This document shows, piece after piece, positions 16,531 to 25,172 of a DNA stretch of 48,003 bases. Source of the stretch: Armatimonadota bacterium (GTDB taxonomy: Bacteria > Armatimonadota > UBA5829); the NCBI GenBank assembly GCA_012522575.1, contig JAAYKE010000133.1:1-48003 (forward strand), given 5' to 3'. The translations under genes and the position numbers were made by a program. Each line of letters opens with the position of its first letter. Position 1 is the stretch's first letter. Under the pieces are notes generated by a model. That model worked only from the letters and a program-made list of their open reading frames with translations, had not been told where the DNA came from and made no database searches.

Positions 16531-17331
16531 TTACTGTGCCGCTTTGATTATTGTGGCAAAAGCGTCAGCCTTGAGGGCTGCGCCGCCGACCAAAGCGCCG
16601 TCTATATTGGGTTTGGCCAGCAGTTCAGCAGCGTTCTTGTCGTTTACACTGCCGCCATATTGAATGCGCACGGCCTCGGCGACGTCCTCGCCATACATAT
16701 TCTTCACGATTCCTCGAATAAGCCCGCACACCCTGTCGGCCTCGTCCGAATCGCAGACCTTACCGGTTCCGATAGCCCACACCGGCTCATAAGCAATCAC
16801 CATTTTAAGGGCTTGCTCTTTAGTAAATCCGTCCAGGCAAACTTTCATCTGAGCGGTGATAACATCATCTGTCCTGCCGGATTCTCGCTCAGAAAGCAGT
16901 TCACCGCAGGCAATAATCGGCAGCAAGCCAGAGGCAAACGCGTATTTGGCCTTCATATTGACGGTCTTATCGTTGTCCCCGAAATACGAGAGCGCGCCCG
17001 CCAGTTCATCGTCAACCGTGCCAAATCGGCCTCTGGTCTCGGAGTGACCGACGATCACCCACTTACACCCGGCATCCATCAGCATCTGCGGTGAAATCTG
17101 GCTGGTCCAAGCGCCTGATTCCTTCCAGAACATATTCTGCCCGCCAAGCATAATGTTGCTGCCCTTGATCGCCTCGCCGACCGCTGCCAGTGCCACAAAG
17201 GTCGGGCAGACGGCCACGTCCACGTCGTCGACACCCGCGATCTGGTCCTTCAGCTCATTGGCGAGAGCGACGCCCTCGGCGATGGTCTTGTTCATCTTCC
17301 AGTTTCCGGCTATGAATGGTTTTCTTGACAT
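16531..17331 (-). CDS. tpiA: Triosephosphate isomerase
   Basis: 266 residues from ATG 17331 with AGAGGAGA six bases upstream; the frame extends to 17388 but the family begins at SRKPFIAGNWKMNKT. Catalytic residues are visible: Lys in GNWKMNKT, His in VIVGHSETRGRFG, Glu in VIAYEPVWAIGTG, and the phosphate loop IQYGGSVNDKNA. The motif GHSETRG differs from the common GHSERR. It interconverts DHAP and G3P. It lies downstream of the zinc-ribbon gene by 109 bases. Confidence 0.96.
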   Translation of the reverse strand: MSRKPFIAGNWKMNKTIAEGVALANELKDQIAGVDDVDVAVCPTFVALAAVGEAIKGSNIMLGGQNMFWKESGAWTSQISPQMLMDAGCKWVIVGHSETRGRFGTVDDELAGALSYFGDNDKTVNMKAKYAFASGLLPIIACGELLSERESGRTDDVITAQMKVCLDGFTKEQALKMVIAYEPVWAIGTGKVCDSDEADRVCGLIRGIVKNMYGEDVAEAVRIQYGGSVNDKNAAELLAKPNIDGALVGGAALKADAFATIIKAAQ

Positions 17332-17440
17332 TAGTTCTCCTCTAAAAGCTTCTTGAGCTCGTCCCAGACACTTTGTGCTACCGCCCATTTGCGCATGTAA
17401 AAGGAACAGTCGGGATGTCTATGCCCATAATGGGGTGACC

Positions 17441-17758
17441 CTAGAGCTCAGCCAGTATCTCTTTCGCCCGCTCTGCGTCTTCCTTGCGCACGAGCGCCTT
17501 GACTCCGCCGTCCGCAAACACAAGGACAATATCGGTCTGAGACATAATCTCATTTAAGAGCACGGTCTCAATACCATTTGATTCAAGCAAGAGCTTAGCT
17601 TGCTGGGCGATAGACTCGAATGGATAGGCGCCAACGACGACCAACTCAGTGTCCCGGCTACTCGGCTTCGAAAGCTCGTCGACAAGTTGCGCATCACAGT
17701 CAGGGCAGGTCTTAATGCCTGACCTGTACTCATACTTGCACTTTGGACAGTATGGCAT
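17441..17758 (-). CDS. Zinc-ribbon plus DUF2007-type small protein
   Basis: 105 residues: a zinc ribbon with Cys4, Cys7, Cys18 and Cys21 (CPKC, CPDC), then a DUF2007-like domain, typified by ELVVVGAYPFESIAQQAKLL and a hydrophobic VLVFADGGVKALVRKED. DUF2007 is described as a possible signal-transducing domain. Tight packing (3 bases after pgk) places it in the glycolytic operon. Function is unknown; it may sense a metabolite or be a chaperone-like factor for an operon protein. Confidence 0.7.
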   Translation of the reverse strand: MPYCPKCKYEYRSGIKTCPDCDAQLVDELSKPSSRDTELVVVGAYPFESIAQQAKLLLESNGIETVLLNEIMSQTDIVLVFADGGVKALVRKEDAERAKEILAEL

Positions 17759-17761
17759 TGC

Positions 17762-18997
17762 TCACTTATCCTGCAGGCAGACGACACCCGGCAGTTCCTT
17801 GCCTTCGAAGAACTTCAAAGACGCGCCGCCGCCGGTAGACACGTGATCGATTTTACTTGCAAAACCAAGCAATTCTACGGCAGCCGCAGAATCTCCGCCG
17901 CCGACAATCGTAACGCCCTCGCATTGCGCCATAGCTTCGGCAACGCCAAGCGTGCCCTTGGCAAATCGAGAGTCCTCGAACACTCCCATCGGGCCGTTCC
18001 ATATCACGGTCTTTGCCGCCTTAATCTTCTCAGCAAACAATTTGATAGACTCCGGTCCGATATCAACGCCTCTGTAGCCGTCCAGCATAGCCGTAGCAGG
18101 CGCATTGGCAATCGCGACATCCTGAGGAATGCCTTTTGGTATGTCGAAATCCGCATCCAACTCGACTTCTACGGTATCGACAGGCAGAAGCAACTCTACG
18201 CCCTTTTCCTCGGCTTTTTTGAATGCGGCCAGCGCCAATTCAACGCCGGGACCATCGACCATTGAATTGCCGACGCTGTGACCCTGCGCGTTAAGGAAAG
18301 TGTAGGCCATAGCTCCGCCGACAATCAACTGATCAACCTTGTCCAGCAGATTGTCGATGACTCCGATCTTCCCGGAGACTTTCACGCCTCCCAGAATCGC
18401 CAAAAACGGCCTTTCCGGGTTCTCCATAGCCTTTCCGAGGTAGTCTATTTCCTTCTCCATCAGGAAACCGGCCACGCTCGTAAGATAACTGGTGATTCCC
18501 GTTGTGGAAGCGTCATTATTATGTGCAGTGCCGAATGCGTCGTTGACATACAACTCACCCAGACCTGCCAGTTGTTTGGCGAAATCCGGGTCATTTTTCT
18601 TCTCACCGGCACGGAAGCGCAAGTTCTCAAGCAGCATTACATCTCCGTCTTTGAGATTCTTCGCAGCCTGCAGCGCAGCATCGCCAATGCAATCATCGAG
18701 TTTGACGACAGGCTTACCCAGCAACTCGCGCAGAGCTTCGACGACCGGATCGAGGTTGAATCTAGCCACCGATTCGGCATCCGCTTTTCCGGAATCATCG
18801 GTTTTAGGGCGGCCAAGGTGACTCATAAGGATCACCCTGGCGCCGTTATCTATAAGGTAGTTGATGGTAGGAAGCGCCGCAACGATACGGCGATCATCGG
18901 TAATTTTGCGATCGGCATCAAGCGGGACGTTGAAGTCCACCCGGACCAGAACGCGTTTCCCACGAACGTCGATATCCTTTACGGTCTTCTTGTTCAT
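17762..18997 (-). CDS. pgk: Phosphoglycerate kinase
   Basis: 411 residues, typical size. VLVRVDFNVPLDADRKITDD and ILMSHLGRPK near the N-terminus bind the 3-phosphoglycerate, and the C-terminal VWNGPMGVFED with VGGGDSAAAVELLG binds the nucleotide. It starts one base after the gap stop, with AAGGGCC inside gap serving as ribosome site, so gap and pgk are translationally linked. It makes 3-phosphoglycerate and ATP in glycolysis. Confidence 0.96.
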   Translation of the reverse strand: MNKKTVKDIDVRGKRVLVRVDFNVPLDADRKITDDRRIVAALPTINYLIDNGARVILMSHLGRPKTDDSGKADAESVARFNLDPVVEALRELLGKPVVKLDDCIGDAALQAAKNLKDGDVMLLENLRFRAGEKKNDPDFAKQLAGLGELYVNDAFGTAHNNDASTTGITSYLTSVAGFLMEKEIDYLGKAMENPERPFLAILGGVKVSGKIGVIDNLLDKVDQLIVGGAMAYTFLNAQGHSVGNSMVDGPGVELALAAFKKAEEKGVELLLPVDTVEVELDADFDIPKGIPQDVAIANAPATAMLDGYRGVDIGPESIKLFAEKIKAAKTVIWNGPMGVFEDSRFAKGTLGVAEAMAQCEGVTIVGGGDSAAAVELLGFASKIDHVSTGGGASLKFFEGKELPGVVCLQDK

Positions 18998-18998
18998 C

Positions 18999-20012
18999 TT
19001 AGAGGCCCTTCTTCACCACAAGATCGATGAGGTCGCCGACTCTCTCAGAGTAGGCCCACTCGTTGTCATACCAGCTTACAACCTTCGCAAACTTGTCTCC
19101 AAGCATCATAGTGCAAAGGCCGTCAAAGATCGAGCTGTTGCCATCGCCCTTGAAGTCCGATGAAACAACCGGATCCTCAGTGTAGCCCAGATAACCCTTC
19201 ATGGTCGTCTCGGCGGCCTTCTTCATAGCTGCATTGATTTCTTCGACTGTAGCGGACTTAGACAGATTGACGGTGAGGTCTACGCAGGAAACCGTGGTAG
19301 TCGGGACGCGCAGAGCATAGCCGTGCATCTTACCCTTAAGCTCAGGAATAACCAGCGCGATAGCCTTGGCTGCGCCGGTGGTCGTAGGAATGATGTTGGC
19401 TGCAGCGGCGCGTGCCCTTCGCAGGTCCTTGTGCGCCTGGTCAGCGGTCTTCTGATCGTTGGTATAGGCATGCACGGTGGTCATGAAGCCGCCCTCAATG
19501 CCCCAATTGTCCTGAAGAACCTTGGCAAACGGCGCAAGGCAGTTGGTTGTGCAGCTTGCATTGGAAATGATGTGATGCTTTGCAGGGTCGTAGTCTTTCT
19601 CGTTTACGCCCAACACAATAGTGATGTCCTCGTTCTTCGCAGGAGCGGAGATGATGACTTTCTTGACGCTATCGTGGATATGCGCCTTGGCTTTCTCTGC
19701 ATCAGTGAAAATACCGGTGGCTTCTACCACAACATCCACACCGTGCTTCTGCCACGGGATAGCTGCGGGGTCTCTTTCCGAGTAGACAGCGATTTTCTTA
19801 CCATCGATTACGATTGCGTCCTCTTCCGCCTTGACTTCACCCGGCCATACGCCGTAGTTAGTGTCATACTTGAAGAGGTGAGCGTTGGTTTTGGGGTCGA
19901 ACAGATCGTTAATCGCGACTACTTCGATCTCGTTGGCATACTTCTGCAACATAGAGCGCAGCGAAAGGCGACCGATTCTACCGAATCCGTTGATACCGAC
20001 TTTTACCGACAT
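18999..20012 (-). CDS. gap: Glyceraldehyde-3-phosphate dehydrogenase
   Basis: 337 residues from ATG 20012 ([18 protein letters not shown]); AGGAGGAA lies about 10-12 bases upstream. The catalytic Cys154 is in [12 protein letters not shown], the NAD-binding loop is VAINDLFD, and [12 protein letters not shown] is standard. It is the first gene of the block and has a good promoter with a leader of about 100 bases (20013-20116). Confidence 0.97.
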   Translation of the reverse strand: MSVKVGINGFGRIGRLSLRSMLQKYANEIEVVAINDLFDPKTNAHLFKYDTNYGVWPGEVKAEEDAIVIDGKKIAVYSERDPAAIPWQKHGVDVVVEATGIFTDAEKAKAHIHDSVKKVIISAPAKNEDITIVLGVNEKDYDPAKHHIISNASCTTNCLAPFAKVLQDNWGIEGGFMTTVHAYTNDQKTADQAHKDLRRARAAAANIIPTTTGAAKAIALVIPELKGKMHGYALRVPTTTVSCVDLTVNLSKSATVEEINAAMKKAAETTMKGYLGYTEDPVVSSDFKGDGNSSIFDGLCTMMLGDKFAKVVSWYDNEWAYSERVGDLIDLVVKKGL

Positions 20013-20122
20013 GTTTATGAAATTCCTCCTATATATTGGCTTGACGACCACAATGGCCGGGTCTCAAGCGATACAGCAAAATAGCTCGACAACGTGTCGC
20101 CGAGCTGCTTAAAAACCAATAT

Positions 20123-20151
20123 ATTCTAACCGTCTCGAAGTCGGCTGTCAA
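20123..20151 (-). promoter_or_regulatory. Sigma-70-like promoter for the gap-pgk-tpiA block
   Basis: On the - strand TTGACA (20151-20146), 17 bases, then TAGAAT (20128-20123). The predicted start is near 20116, leaving a leader of about 104 bases to the gap ATG. The leader contains an imperfect stem (AGCTC..GAC with GTCGAGCT, about 20082-20105) with an AT-rich stretch after it, possibly regulatory. The opposite (+) side to 20275 holds nothing else recognisable. Confidence 0.7.
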
Positions 20152-20275
20152 TGAATCGCGCAGGAAGTTTGCCTCCAATACGCACAAAATTATCATTTGA
20201 CAGTGACATCGCCGCAAAATGACTTTTCTCATAGCAACTGATATCACCTCTGCCGGCGTTCTCGCGTGTAAAGAT

Positions 20276-20935
20276 TCACTTTTTACTTTTCAGGTCGGCA
20301 TTCCAAACTAGATGGATGCTAAATTCGGTTTTCTCTCCGCCGCCGGGTAAAAGAACTCCGCCCTCAATACCGAAAGTGGGAGTAAACTGATAACCCAAAC
20401 CGATCGATGCGGGATTTACCCCTGCGCTGGTGCAGTCACACATGAACTTGGCCTTGCCAAACTCCCTTTCGAAGCCTACTATCCAGCAGGACTCCGCTTC
20501 TACCGTCATAGCTCCAAAGTGGATTCGGCCCAGTGGCGTTTGTGTGGAGGTGACGCCGAAAAAGGACGGCTTTTTGTGTCGTGCTATGTCCTGGAGGCCA
20601 AATGCGACAGCAAAATTGTTGTCCTTTGTGGTTGCGGCTACATATTTGAAGTTACCCAGCACTTTAGTGGAATCCGTTCCGCGAGGAACAAAGTCGACCC
20701 CTACCTCTACTCGGTCGCCAATGCCCACCTGGTTGTTGATCAGCACAGTATGTATTGCGGCTCCGCTGACCACGCCATCCGTTTGAAATTCACCGGAGTA
20801 TTGCCCGTCTCCTACAGTATCGGCAGTAGGGATTACCAACAGGCCGCTGCCGCAGCACATCCCCGCGTTGCTGAGGGTTAGCAAAAACAGTATGCCCATC
20901 AGCAATCGAGCAAAGCTTGCAAGGTGATTATTCAT
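20276..20935 (-). CDS. Secreted outer-membrane-like beta-barrel protein
   Basis: 219 residues with an N-terminal signal peptide (MNNHLASFARLLMGILFLLT, then a small-residue stretch before CCGSG). The mature part is rich in alternating beta strands with Gly/aromatic turns (VEVGVDFVPRGTDSTKVLGN, IGLGYQFTPTFGIEGGV) and ends with a strand (EFSIHLVWNADLKSKK), as in small outer-membrane barrels. No named family is recognised. It starts at ATG 20935 with GGAGGAG upstream and is the only gene of its transcript. Its promoter carries a clear operator, so it is specifically regulated. Confidence 0.65.
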   Translation of the reverse strand: MNNHLASFARLLMGILFLLTLSNAGMCCGSGLLVIPTADTVGDGQYSGEFQTDGVVSGAAIHTVLINNQVGIGDRVEVGVDFVPRGTDSTKVLGNFKYVAATTKDNNFAVAFGLQDIARHKKPSFFGVTSTQTPLGRIHFGAMTVEAESCWIVGFEREFGKAKFMCDCTSAGVNPASIGLGYQFTPTFGIEGGVLLPGGGEKTEFSIHLVWNADLKSKK

Positions 20936-20951
20936 ATTTACTCCTCCAATA

Positions 20952-20969
20952 AGTTAGGCTTTCCTAACT
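20952..20969. promoter_or_regulatory. Perfect 7-bp palindromic operator over the -10 region of the barrel gene
   Basis: AGTTAGGCTTTCCTAACT has 7-base perfect arms with a 4-base spacer and overlaps the -10 hexamer and presumed start. The core TTAGG-N4-CCTAA resembles DtxR/MntR-family metal repressor boxes, but this is similarity by eye. Position alone predicts a repressor site. Confidence 0.55.
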
Positions 20970-20995
20970 ATATCAGCGACAAAATAAATAGTCAA
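20967..20995 (-). promoter_or_regulatory. Sigma-70-like promoter of the barrel gene
   Basis: On the - strand TTGACT (20995-20990), 17 bases, TATAGT (20972-20967). The start point would fall near 20960, within the palindrome, about 25 bases before the start codon. Confidence 0.7.
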
Positions 20996-21049
20996 GCACA
21001 TAAAAGGAGAAATAATGAAAAATGTTGAGGTTGGTTATTTTATCGAATA

Positions 21050-21137
<88 letters not shown>

Positions 21138-21188
21138 GCGCAAACCACATAAGGTCAAAACCGTAAGCTCGACTCAGCGTCGACTGCG

Positions 21189-21264
21189 TGGTGGCCGATG
21201 AGGGAATCGAACCCCCAACGCCCGCCTTAGGACGGCGGCGCTCTATCCATTGAGCTAATCGGCC
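21189..21264 (-). tRNA. tRNA-Arg (CCT)
   Basis: 76 bases with encoded CCA. Acceptor GGCCGAT pairs with ATCGGCC; the anticodon stem CCGCC/GGCGG encloses GTCCTAA, so the anticodon is CCT, reading AGG. It is the middle of three tRNAs read from one promoter. Confidence 0.95.
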
Positions 21265-21269
21265 GAAGA

Positions 21270-21345
21270 TGGCGCGCTTGGAGGGAATCGAACCCCCGAC
21301 CTAATGGTCCGCAACCATTCGCTCTATCCCCTGAGCTACAAGCGC
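21270..21345 (-). tRNA. tRNA-Arg (GCG)
   Basis: 76 bases with encoded CCA. Acceptor GCGCTTG pairs with CAAGCGC; the anticodon stem AATGG/CCATT encloses TTGCGGA, so the wobble base is G34 and the anticodon is GCG, reading CGC and CGT. Most bacteria use ACG (inosine-modified) for these codons. It is the first tRNA of the cluster. Confidence 0.93.
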
Positions 21346-21363
21346 GCGCTGAATGCAGGAAAA

Positions 21364-21392
21364 AGTATAACACGGCAACCCGGCAGTGTCAA
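21364..21392 (-). promoter_or_regulatory. Consensus promoter of the tRNA cluster
   Basis: On the - strand TTGACA (21392-21387), exactly 17 bases, TATACT (21369-21364). It lies 19 bases before the tRNA-Arg(GCG) 5' end and reads through all three tRNAs. Confidence 0.8.
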
Positions 21393-21415
21393 TCAAAAAC
21401 GTGCCAAGTAACAGC

Positions 21416-21695
21416 TCACGAATGATGAGTACTCCTGTCCGCGGTGTCCGATCTCCGTCTCGGACTAGGCTAGGACAGATGCCATCCGCTTCACTTGAAT
21501 GCGTCAAGTAAATTGTCATTCCGAGGCGAATGCCGAGGAATCTGCTTTTTCCCTTCCCTTTTTCGGGTTTCGCTTCTTTCGGGCTTTCGCGATTTACAGA
21601 AAAGCAGATTTCTCACTACGTTCGAAATGACATGGTTTGTTTGGCTGGGACAAGATGCCAGCCACTGCAATCACTCACGAAGAGTGAGTTGTTAC
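21416..21695. repeat. Composite intergenic repeat element, copy 1
   Basis: This gene-free stretch between the tRNAs and miaA contains modules found again, inverted, at 28968-29224. A 22-base block (21444-21465) is identical to the reverse complement of 29203-29224, and about 96 bases (21600-21695) match 28968-29063 at about 90 percent by eye. It includes the AAATCTGCTTTT/ATTTCGAACG core also seen at 30762-30795, plus a module reading CATTCCGAGG at 21519-21570. The latter type of element is widespread in bacteria. Confidence 0.8.
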
Positions 21696-21737
21696 CGTGC
21701 CAAAACGGATAGAAGGATTCTTTAAGTTGACACAGTA

Positions 21738-21746
21738 TGGTATACT
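21738..21746 (+). promoter_or_regulatory. Extended -10 promoter for miaA
   Basis: TGGTATACT forms an extended -10 element (TGn-TATACT). The predicted start falls about 7 bases downstream, at or next to the miaA TTG start at 21754, which has no Shine-Dalgarno. There is no good -35. Confidence 0.45.
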
Positions 21747-21753
21747 TTAGTGA

Positions 21754-22680
21754 TTGAATAAGGCTGGTAGATGCGAAAATCCAATAGTTATTGTCGGCCC
21801 CACGGCGGTTGGCAAAACGGCTGTGGCGGTTGAGCTTGTGTCAAAAATCGGCGGGGAGATTATTTCCGCTGATTCTATGGCAGTTTATACGGGAATGGAT
21901 ATAGGCACTGCGAAGCCCACGTCCAGGCAAAGAAGTCGCGCCAGATTTCATCTAATAGATGTGGCAGACCCTGCATTGCCGTTTAGTGTCGGAGATTTTC
22001 AGAAGCAGGCCGAGATTGCCATTGATGAGGTTTTGAAACGCAATCCGCCTGCTGTAGTCGTGGGTGGCAGCGGATTATATGTCCGTGCTGCCGTCGATGG
22101 GCTGGATCTGGATATACCCGGCCGCAGCGACGAGTTGAGGGCTGATATAGAGGATCAGGCTCGTCAGTTTGGCAATGAACATGTGCATAATTTGCTGCGA
22201 GAACTGGACCCTGTATCTGCAGATCGGATACACCCGAACAATCTGAAGAGGGTGATTCGAGCTATTGAAATATGTAAAATAAGCGGTGTCGCTGCGTCTG
22301 AGATGTTTTCGGGAACTAGACGGCAATATGAGCATGCCCGATGGTATGGCCTTACGATGAAACGAGAAAGGCTGTATGAGCGTATAAACAATCGAGTCGA
22401 TTCGATGATGGCGGAAGGGCTTGTCGACGAAGTAGCGACGCTGATGCAACGGGGCATAGACACCCGAATGACGTCAATGCAAGGGTTGGGTTACAAAGAG
22501 ATTGCCGGTTTTCTTAGCGGCGACTACGACAAAGAAAAGGCTGTTGAGTTGCTCAAAAGAAATACCAGAAGGTTTGCTAAACGCCAGTACACCTGGTTCC
22601 GTCAAGATACGCGGATCAAATGGCTGAATATAGACGATATGACCGCCGAACAGGTGTCAGAGACGATTATGAAGGAGTAG
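21754..22680 (+). CDS. miaA: tRNA dimethylallyltransferase
   Basis: 308 residues. It prenylates A37 of tRNAs that read codons starting with U. The P-loop is VGPTAVGKTAVA near residue 15, with ISADSMAVYTGMDIGTAKPT and the tRNA-binding VVGGSGLYV following. Start is TTG 21754 with no Shine-Dalgarno. Immediately downstream is hfq, a classic gene pair. The dimethylallyl donor comes from the MEP pathway, whose genes lie in the same window. Confidence 0.95.
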   Translation: MNKAGRCENPIVIVGPTAVGKTAVAVELVSKIGGEIISADSMAVYTGMDIGTAKPTSRQRSRARFHLIDVADPALPFSVGDFQKQAEIAIDEVLKRNPPAVVVGGSGLYVRAAVDGLDLDIPGRSDELRADIEDQARQFGNEHVHNLLRELDPVSADRIHPNNLKRVIRAIEICKISGVAASEMFSGTRRQYEHARWYGLTMKRERLYERINNRVDSMMAEGLVDEVATLMQRGIDTRMTSMQGLGYKEIAGFLSGDYDKEKAVELLKRNTRRFAKRQYTWFRQDTRIKWLNIDDMTAEQVSETIMKE

Positions 22681-22686
22681 TATCGA

Positions 22687-22971
22687 ATGAATAGAACCTC
22701 AATGAACCTGCAGGATCTCTTTTTGAATCAGGTTCGAAAAGAGAATGTGCCGGTTACTATATATCTGGTGAGCGGCGTTCAACTCAAAGGGCTTGTGAAG
22801 GGCTTTGACTCTTTTACGCTGATTCTGGAGACCCCCGGCAAACCTGCTCAATTGGTGTATAAGCACGCCATGGCGTCGGTTGTGCCTGCTCGTCCTCTCG
22901 GAGGTTTGATCGGTCGAGATGAACAACAATATGAAGATCGTTCCGGCGCGCGTGAAGAAGATCCTCAGTAA
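22687..22971 (+). CDS. hfq: RNA chaperone Hfq
   Basis: 94 residues. Sm1 ([20 protein letters not shown]) and Sm2 ([15 protein letters not shown]) motifs are intact, the latter with the YKHA pattern. AGGAG lies nine bases before ATG 22687. The C-terminus is short and acidic/basic mixed (ending EDPQ), different from the long tail in enterobacteria. It forms a ring that pairs small RNAs with mRNAs. Confidence 0.95.
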   Translation: MNRTSMNLQDLFLNQVRKENVPVTIYLVSGVQLKGLVKGFDSFTLILETPGKPAQLVYKHAMASVVPARPLGGLIGRDEQQYEDRSGAREEDPQ

Positions 22972-22991
22972 CCCTTGAAAGGCAGACCGCT

Positions 22992-23858
22992 GTGAGATTT
23001 ACCAAGATGCACGGAGCCGGCAACGATTTTGTGGTGGTAGACGGCTTCAAATATTCCATTGCAGAGGCCGATCTGTCGGCTGTATCACAGAAGATATGTG
23101 ATCGACATTTCGGCGTTGGAGCCGACGGGCTTATACTTGTGCTGCCCTCAGAGGTCGCCGAATTACGCATGCGAGTGATTAATGCCGACGGCAGTGAGGC
23201 GGGGATGTGCGGCAATGGAATCAGGGTATTTGCAAAATATGCATTTGACCGCGGCATACACTCTCAGCCCGTGCTGACCGTTGACACTCCGGACGGCATC
23301 AAAACCATAAAGCTCGAAACCTCCGAAGGCAAAGCCCATGCGGCGCGAGTCGATATGGGCGAGCCGCGATTGATGCGCTCCGAAGTGCCTATGGTCGGAG
23401 ATAACACGCAGGTTATAGGCGAACCGCTGCAGGTGGGAAACTGCACCATTGACATTACCGCTATCTCGATTGGTAATCCCCACTGCGTGACCTTTGTTGA
23501 CAATGTCTCAGATTATCCGGTGGACAAAATAGGGCCGGAAATCGAGAACCATTCCAGCTTTCCTGACCGCACTAATGTTGAATTTGTTGAGATATTGGGG
23601 CCCGAAGAGATCAATATGCGGGTATGGGAGCGCGGATGTGGCGAAACCCTGGCCTGCGGAACAGGCTCATGCGCCTCGGTGGTGGCAGGAGCGCTCAACG
23701 GTCTCACTCAACGTAAAGTGACGGTACACCTCAGAGGCGGTGATCTGTTGATCGAATGGCTCGATGACAATCACCTGTATATGACCGGGCCGGCTGCTGA
23801 AGTTTTCGAAGGTGAGATCGAAGCTGACGTCCTTGAAAACTGGCGACACGGCGCTTAG
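22992..23858 (+). CDS. dapF: Diaminopimelate epimerase
   Basis: 288 residues from GTG 22992 with AAAGG ten bases upstream. The two catalytic cysteines are Cys73 (GMCGNGIRVF) and Cys222 (ETLACGTGSCAS). It makes meso-diaminopimelate from LL-DAP for peptidoglycan and lysine. The next gene is the LL-DAP aminotransferase, so the two form the aminotransferase route. Confidence 0.96.
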   Translation: MRFTKMHGAGNDFVVVDGFKYSIAEADLSAVSQKICDRHFGVGADGLILVLPSEVAELRMRVINADGSEAGMCGNGIRVFAKYAFDRGIHSQPVLTVDTPDGIKTIKLETSEGKAHAARVDMGEPRLMRSEVPMVGDNTQVIGEPLQVGNCTIDITAISIGNPHCVTFVDNVSDYPVDKIGPEIENHSSFPDRTNVEFVEILGPEEINMRVWERGCGETLACGTGSCASVVAGALNGLTQRKVTVHLRGGDLLIEWLDDNHLYMTGPAAEVFEGEIEADVLENWRHGA

Positions 23859-23948
23859 CCGGATATCGTGAAAGAATTATCTACTGAATCGGGCGGAGTC
23901 GCTGGCTTCGCCCGATACTATCAATACAGCGTTTATTTGGAGGAAGAT

Positions 23949-25127
23949 TTGCAGCGAGCACAGAGACTGGATAAAATCCCACCCTATTTGTTCGGTGAAA
24001 TAGCGCGACTGAGAGCAAAAGTAGCCGCCGAAGGCGTTGATCTCGTTAATCTCAGCATTGGAGACCCCGACCAACCCACCCCGCAGCCGATTATAGACAA
24101 ATTATGCGAGGCGGCCAACAATCCTGAGACCCATCGCTATGATGAAAGCGAGGCGGGATGGCCGGAGTATCTGTCGGCTGTCGCGAAATGGTATAAAAAT
24201 CGATTCGGCGTGGATATCGATCCCGACTCTGAGGCGATGCTTCTTTTAGGCTCCAAGGATGGGCTGGCGCATATATGCTGGGCTATGATCGACCCCGGCG
24301 ACATCAGCCTCGTGCCGGATCCCGGCTATACGGTATATAAGGTCAATACAATGTTAGCCGGCGGCGATACGGTGGCGATGCCTCTGCTTGAAGCAAACGG
24401 CTTTCTGCCCGATCTCAGCGCGATACCATCCGATGCGGCAAAATCGGCCAAGCTGATGTTTCTAAATTATCCGAACAACCCTACCGGAGGAGTCGCCGAC
24501 CTTAAATTCTATGGCGATGTGGTCAAATTCGCCAGAGAATATGACATCGCCGTAGTGAGCGACATAGCCTACTGCGATGTGACTTACGATGGATACGTCG
24601 CGCCGAGCATGCTCGAAATTGATGGCGCCAAAGATGTTGTCATCGAGATGCATTCCCTTTCCAAGTCATTTAACATGACCGGATGGCGGATAGGTTTTGC
24701 CGTCGGCAATTCCGATATTGTCGCTGCGCTGAACAAGCTAAAATCCAACCTGGATTCCAGGCAGTTCCCCGCCATCGACCTTGCAGCCGCCTATGCATTG
24801 AACAACGTGACAAATGAGCAGACCCTGGCGTTATATAAGAGACGTCGTGACATTTTAGTTGATGGACTTAATGCCATTGGCTGGAAGTTGAACAAGCCGG
24901 TTGCGTCTTTGTATGTTTGGGCGCGAGTGCCGGATGGTTACACGTCGGCGGACTTTGCTAAGATGCTTTTGATGGAGGCCGGCGTGCTGGTTATTCCGGG
25001 TAATGGGTATGGAGAGTACGGAGAAGGCTATGTCAGGATGTCATTGACTGTCGCTGATGACGTCAACGGAGATAGAGTGACCGAGGCCGTCAAAAGAATC
25101 TCCGAATTGAATATAAAATGGAGCTAA
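23949..25127 (+). CDS. dapL: LL-diaminopimelate aminotransferase-like class I/II aminotransferase
   Basis: I start at TTG 23949 (product begins MQRAQRLDKIPPYLFGEIAR), with GGAGGA four bases upstream; the frame extends to 23868, but the extra 27 residues are unlike the family. 392 residues. PLP lysine is in HSLSKSFNMTGWRIGF; YPNNPTGG and DIAYCDVTYDG are standard. DapL converts tetrahydrodipicolinate to LL-DAP directly. Adjacent dapF supports this role over a generic aminotransferase. Confidence 0.85.
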   Translation: MQRAQRLDKIPPYLFGEIARLRAKVAAEGVDLVNLSIGDPDQPTPQPIIDKLCEAANNPETHRYDESEAGWPEYLSAVAKWYKNRFGVDIDPDSEAMLLLGSKDGLAHICWAMIDPGDISLVPDPGYTVYKVNTMLAGGDTVAMPLLEANGFLPDLSAIPSDAAKSAKLMFLNYPNNPTGGVADLKFYGDVVKFAREYDIAVVSDIAYCDVTYDGYVAPSMLEIDGAKDVVIEMHSLSKSFNMTGWRIGFAVGNSDIVAALNKLKSNLDSRQFPAIDLAAAYALNNVTNEQTLALYKRRRDILVDGLNAIGWKLNKPVASLYVWARVPDGYTSADFAKMLLMEAGVLVIPGNGYGEYGEGYVRMSLTVADDVNGDRVTEAVKRISELNIKWS

Positions 25128-25172
25128 AACTCAAGTGGGCGAGCGCTTATTGGCGTCGCCTGCCAGTCTAAA

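Noticed and set aside
21726-21746. A TTGACA near 21726 as the -35 of miaA
   Set aside because: It lies only about 9-10 bases from TATACT, too close for sigma-70 spacing.
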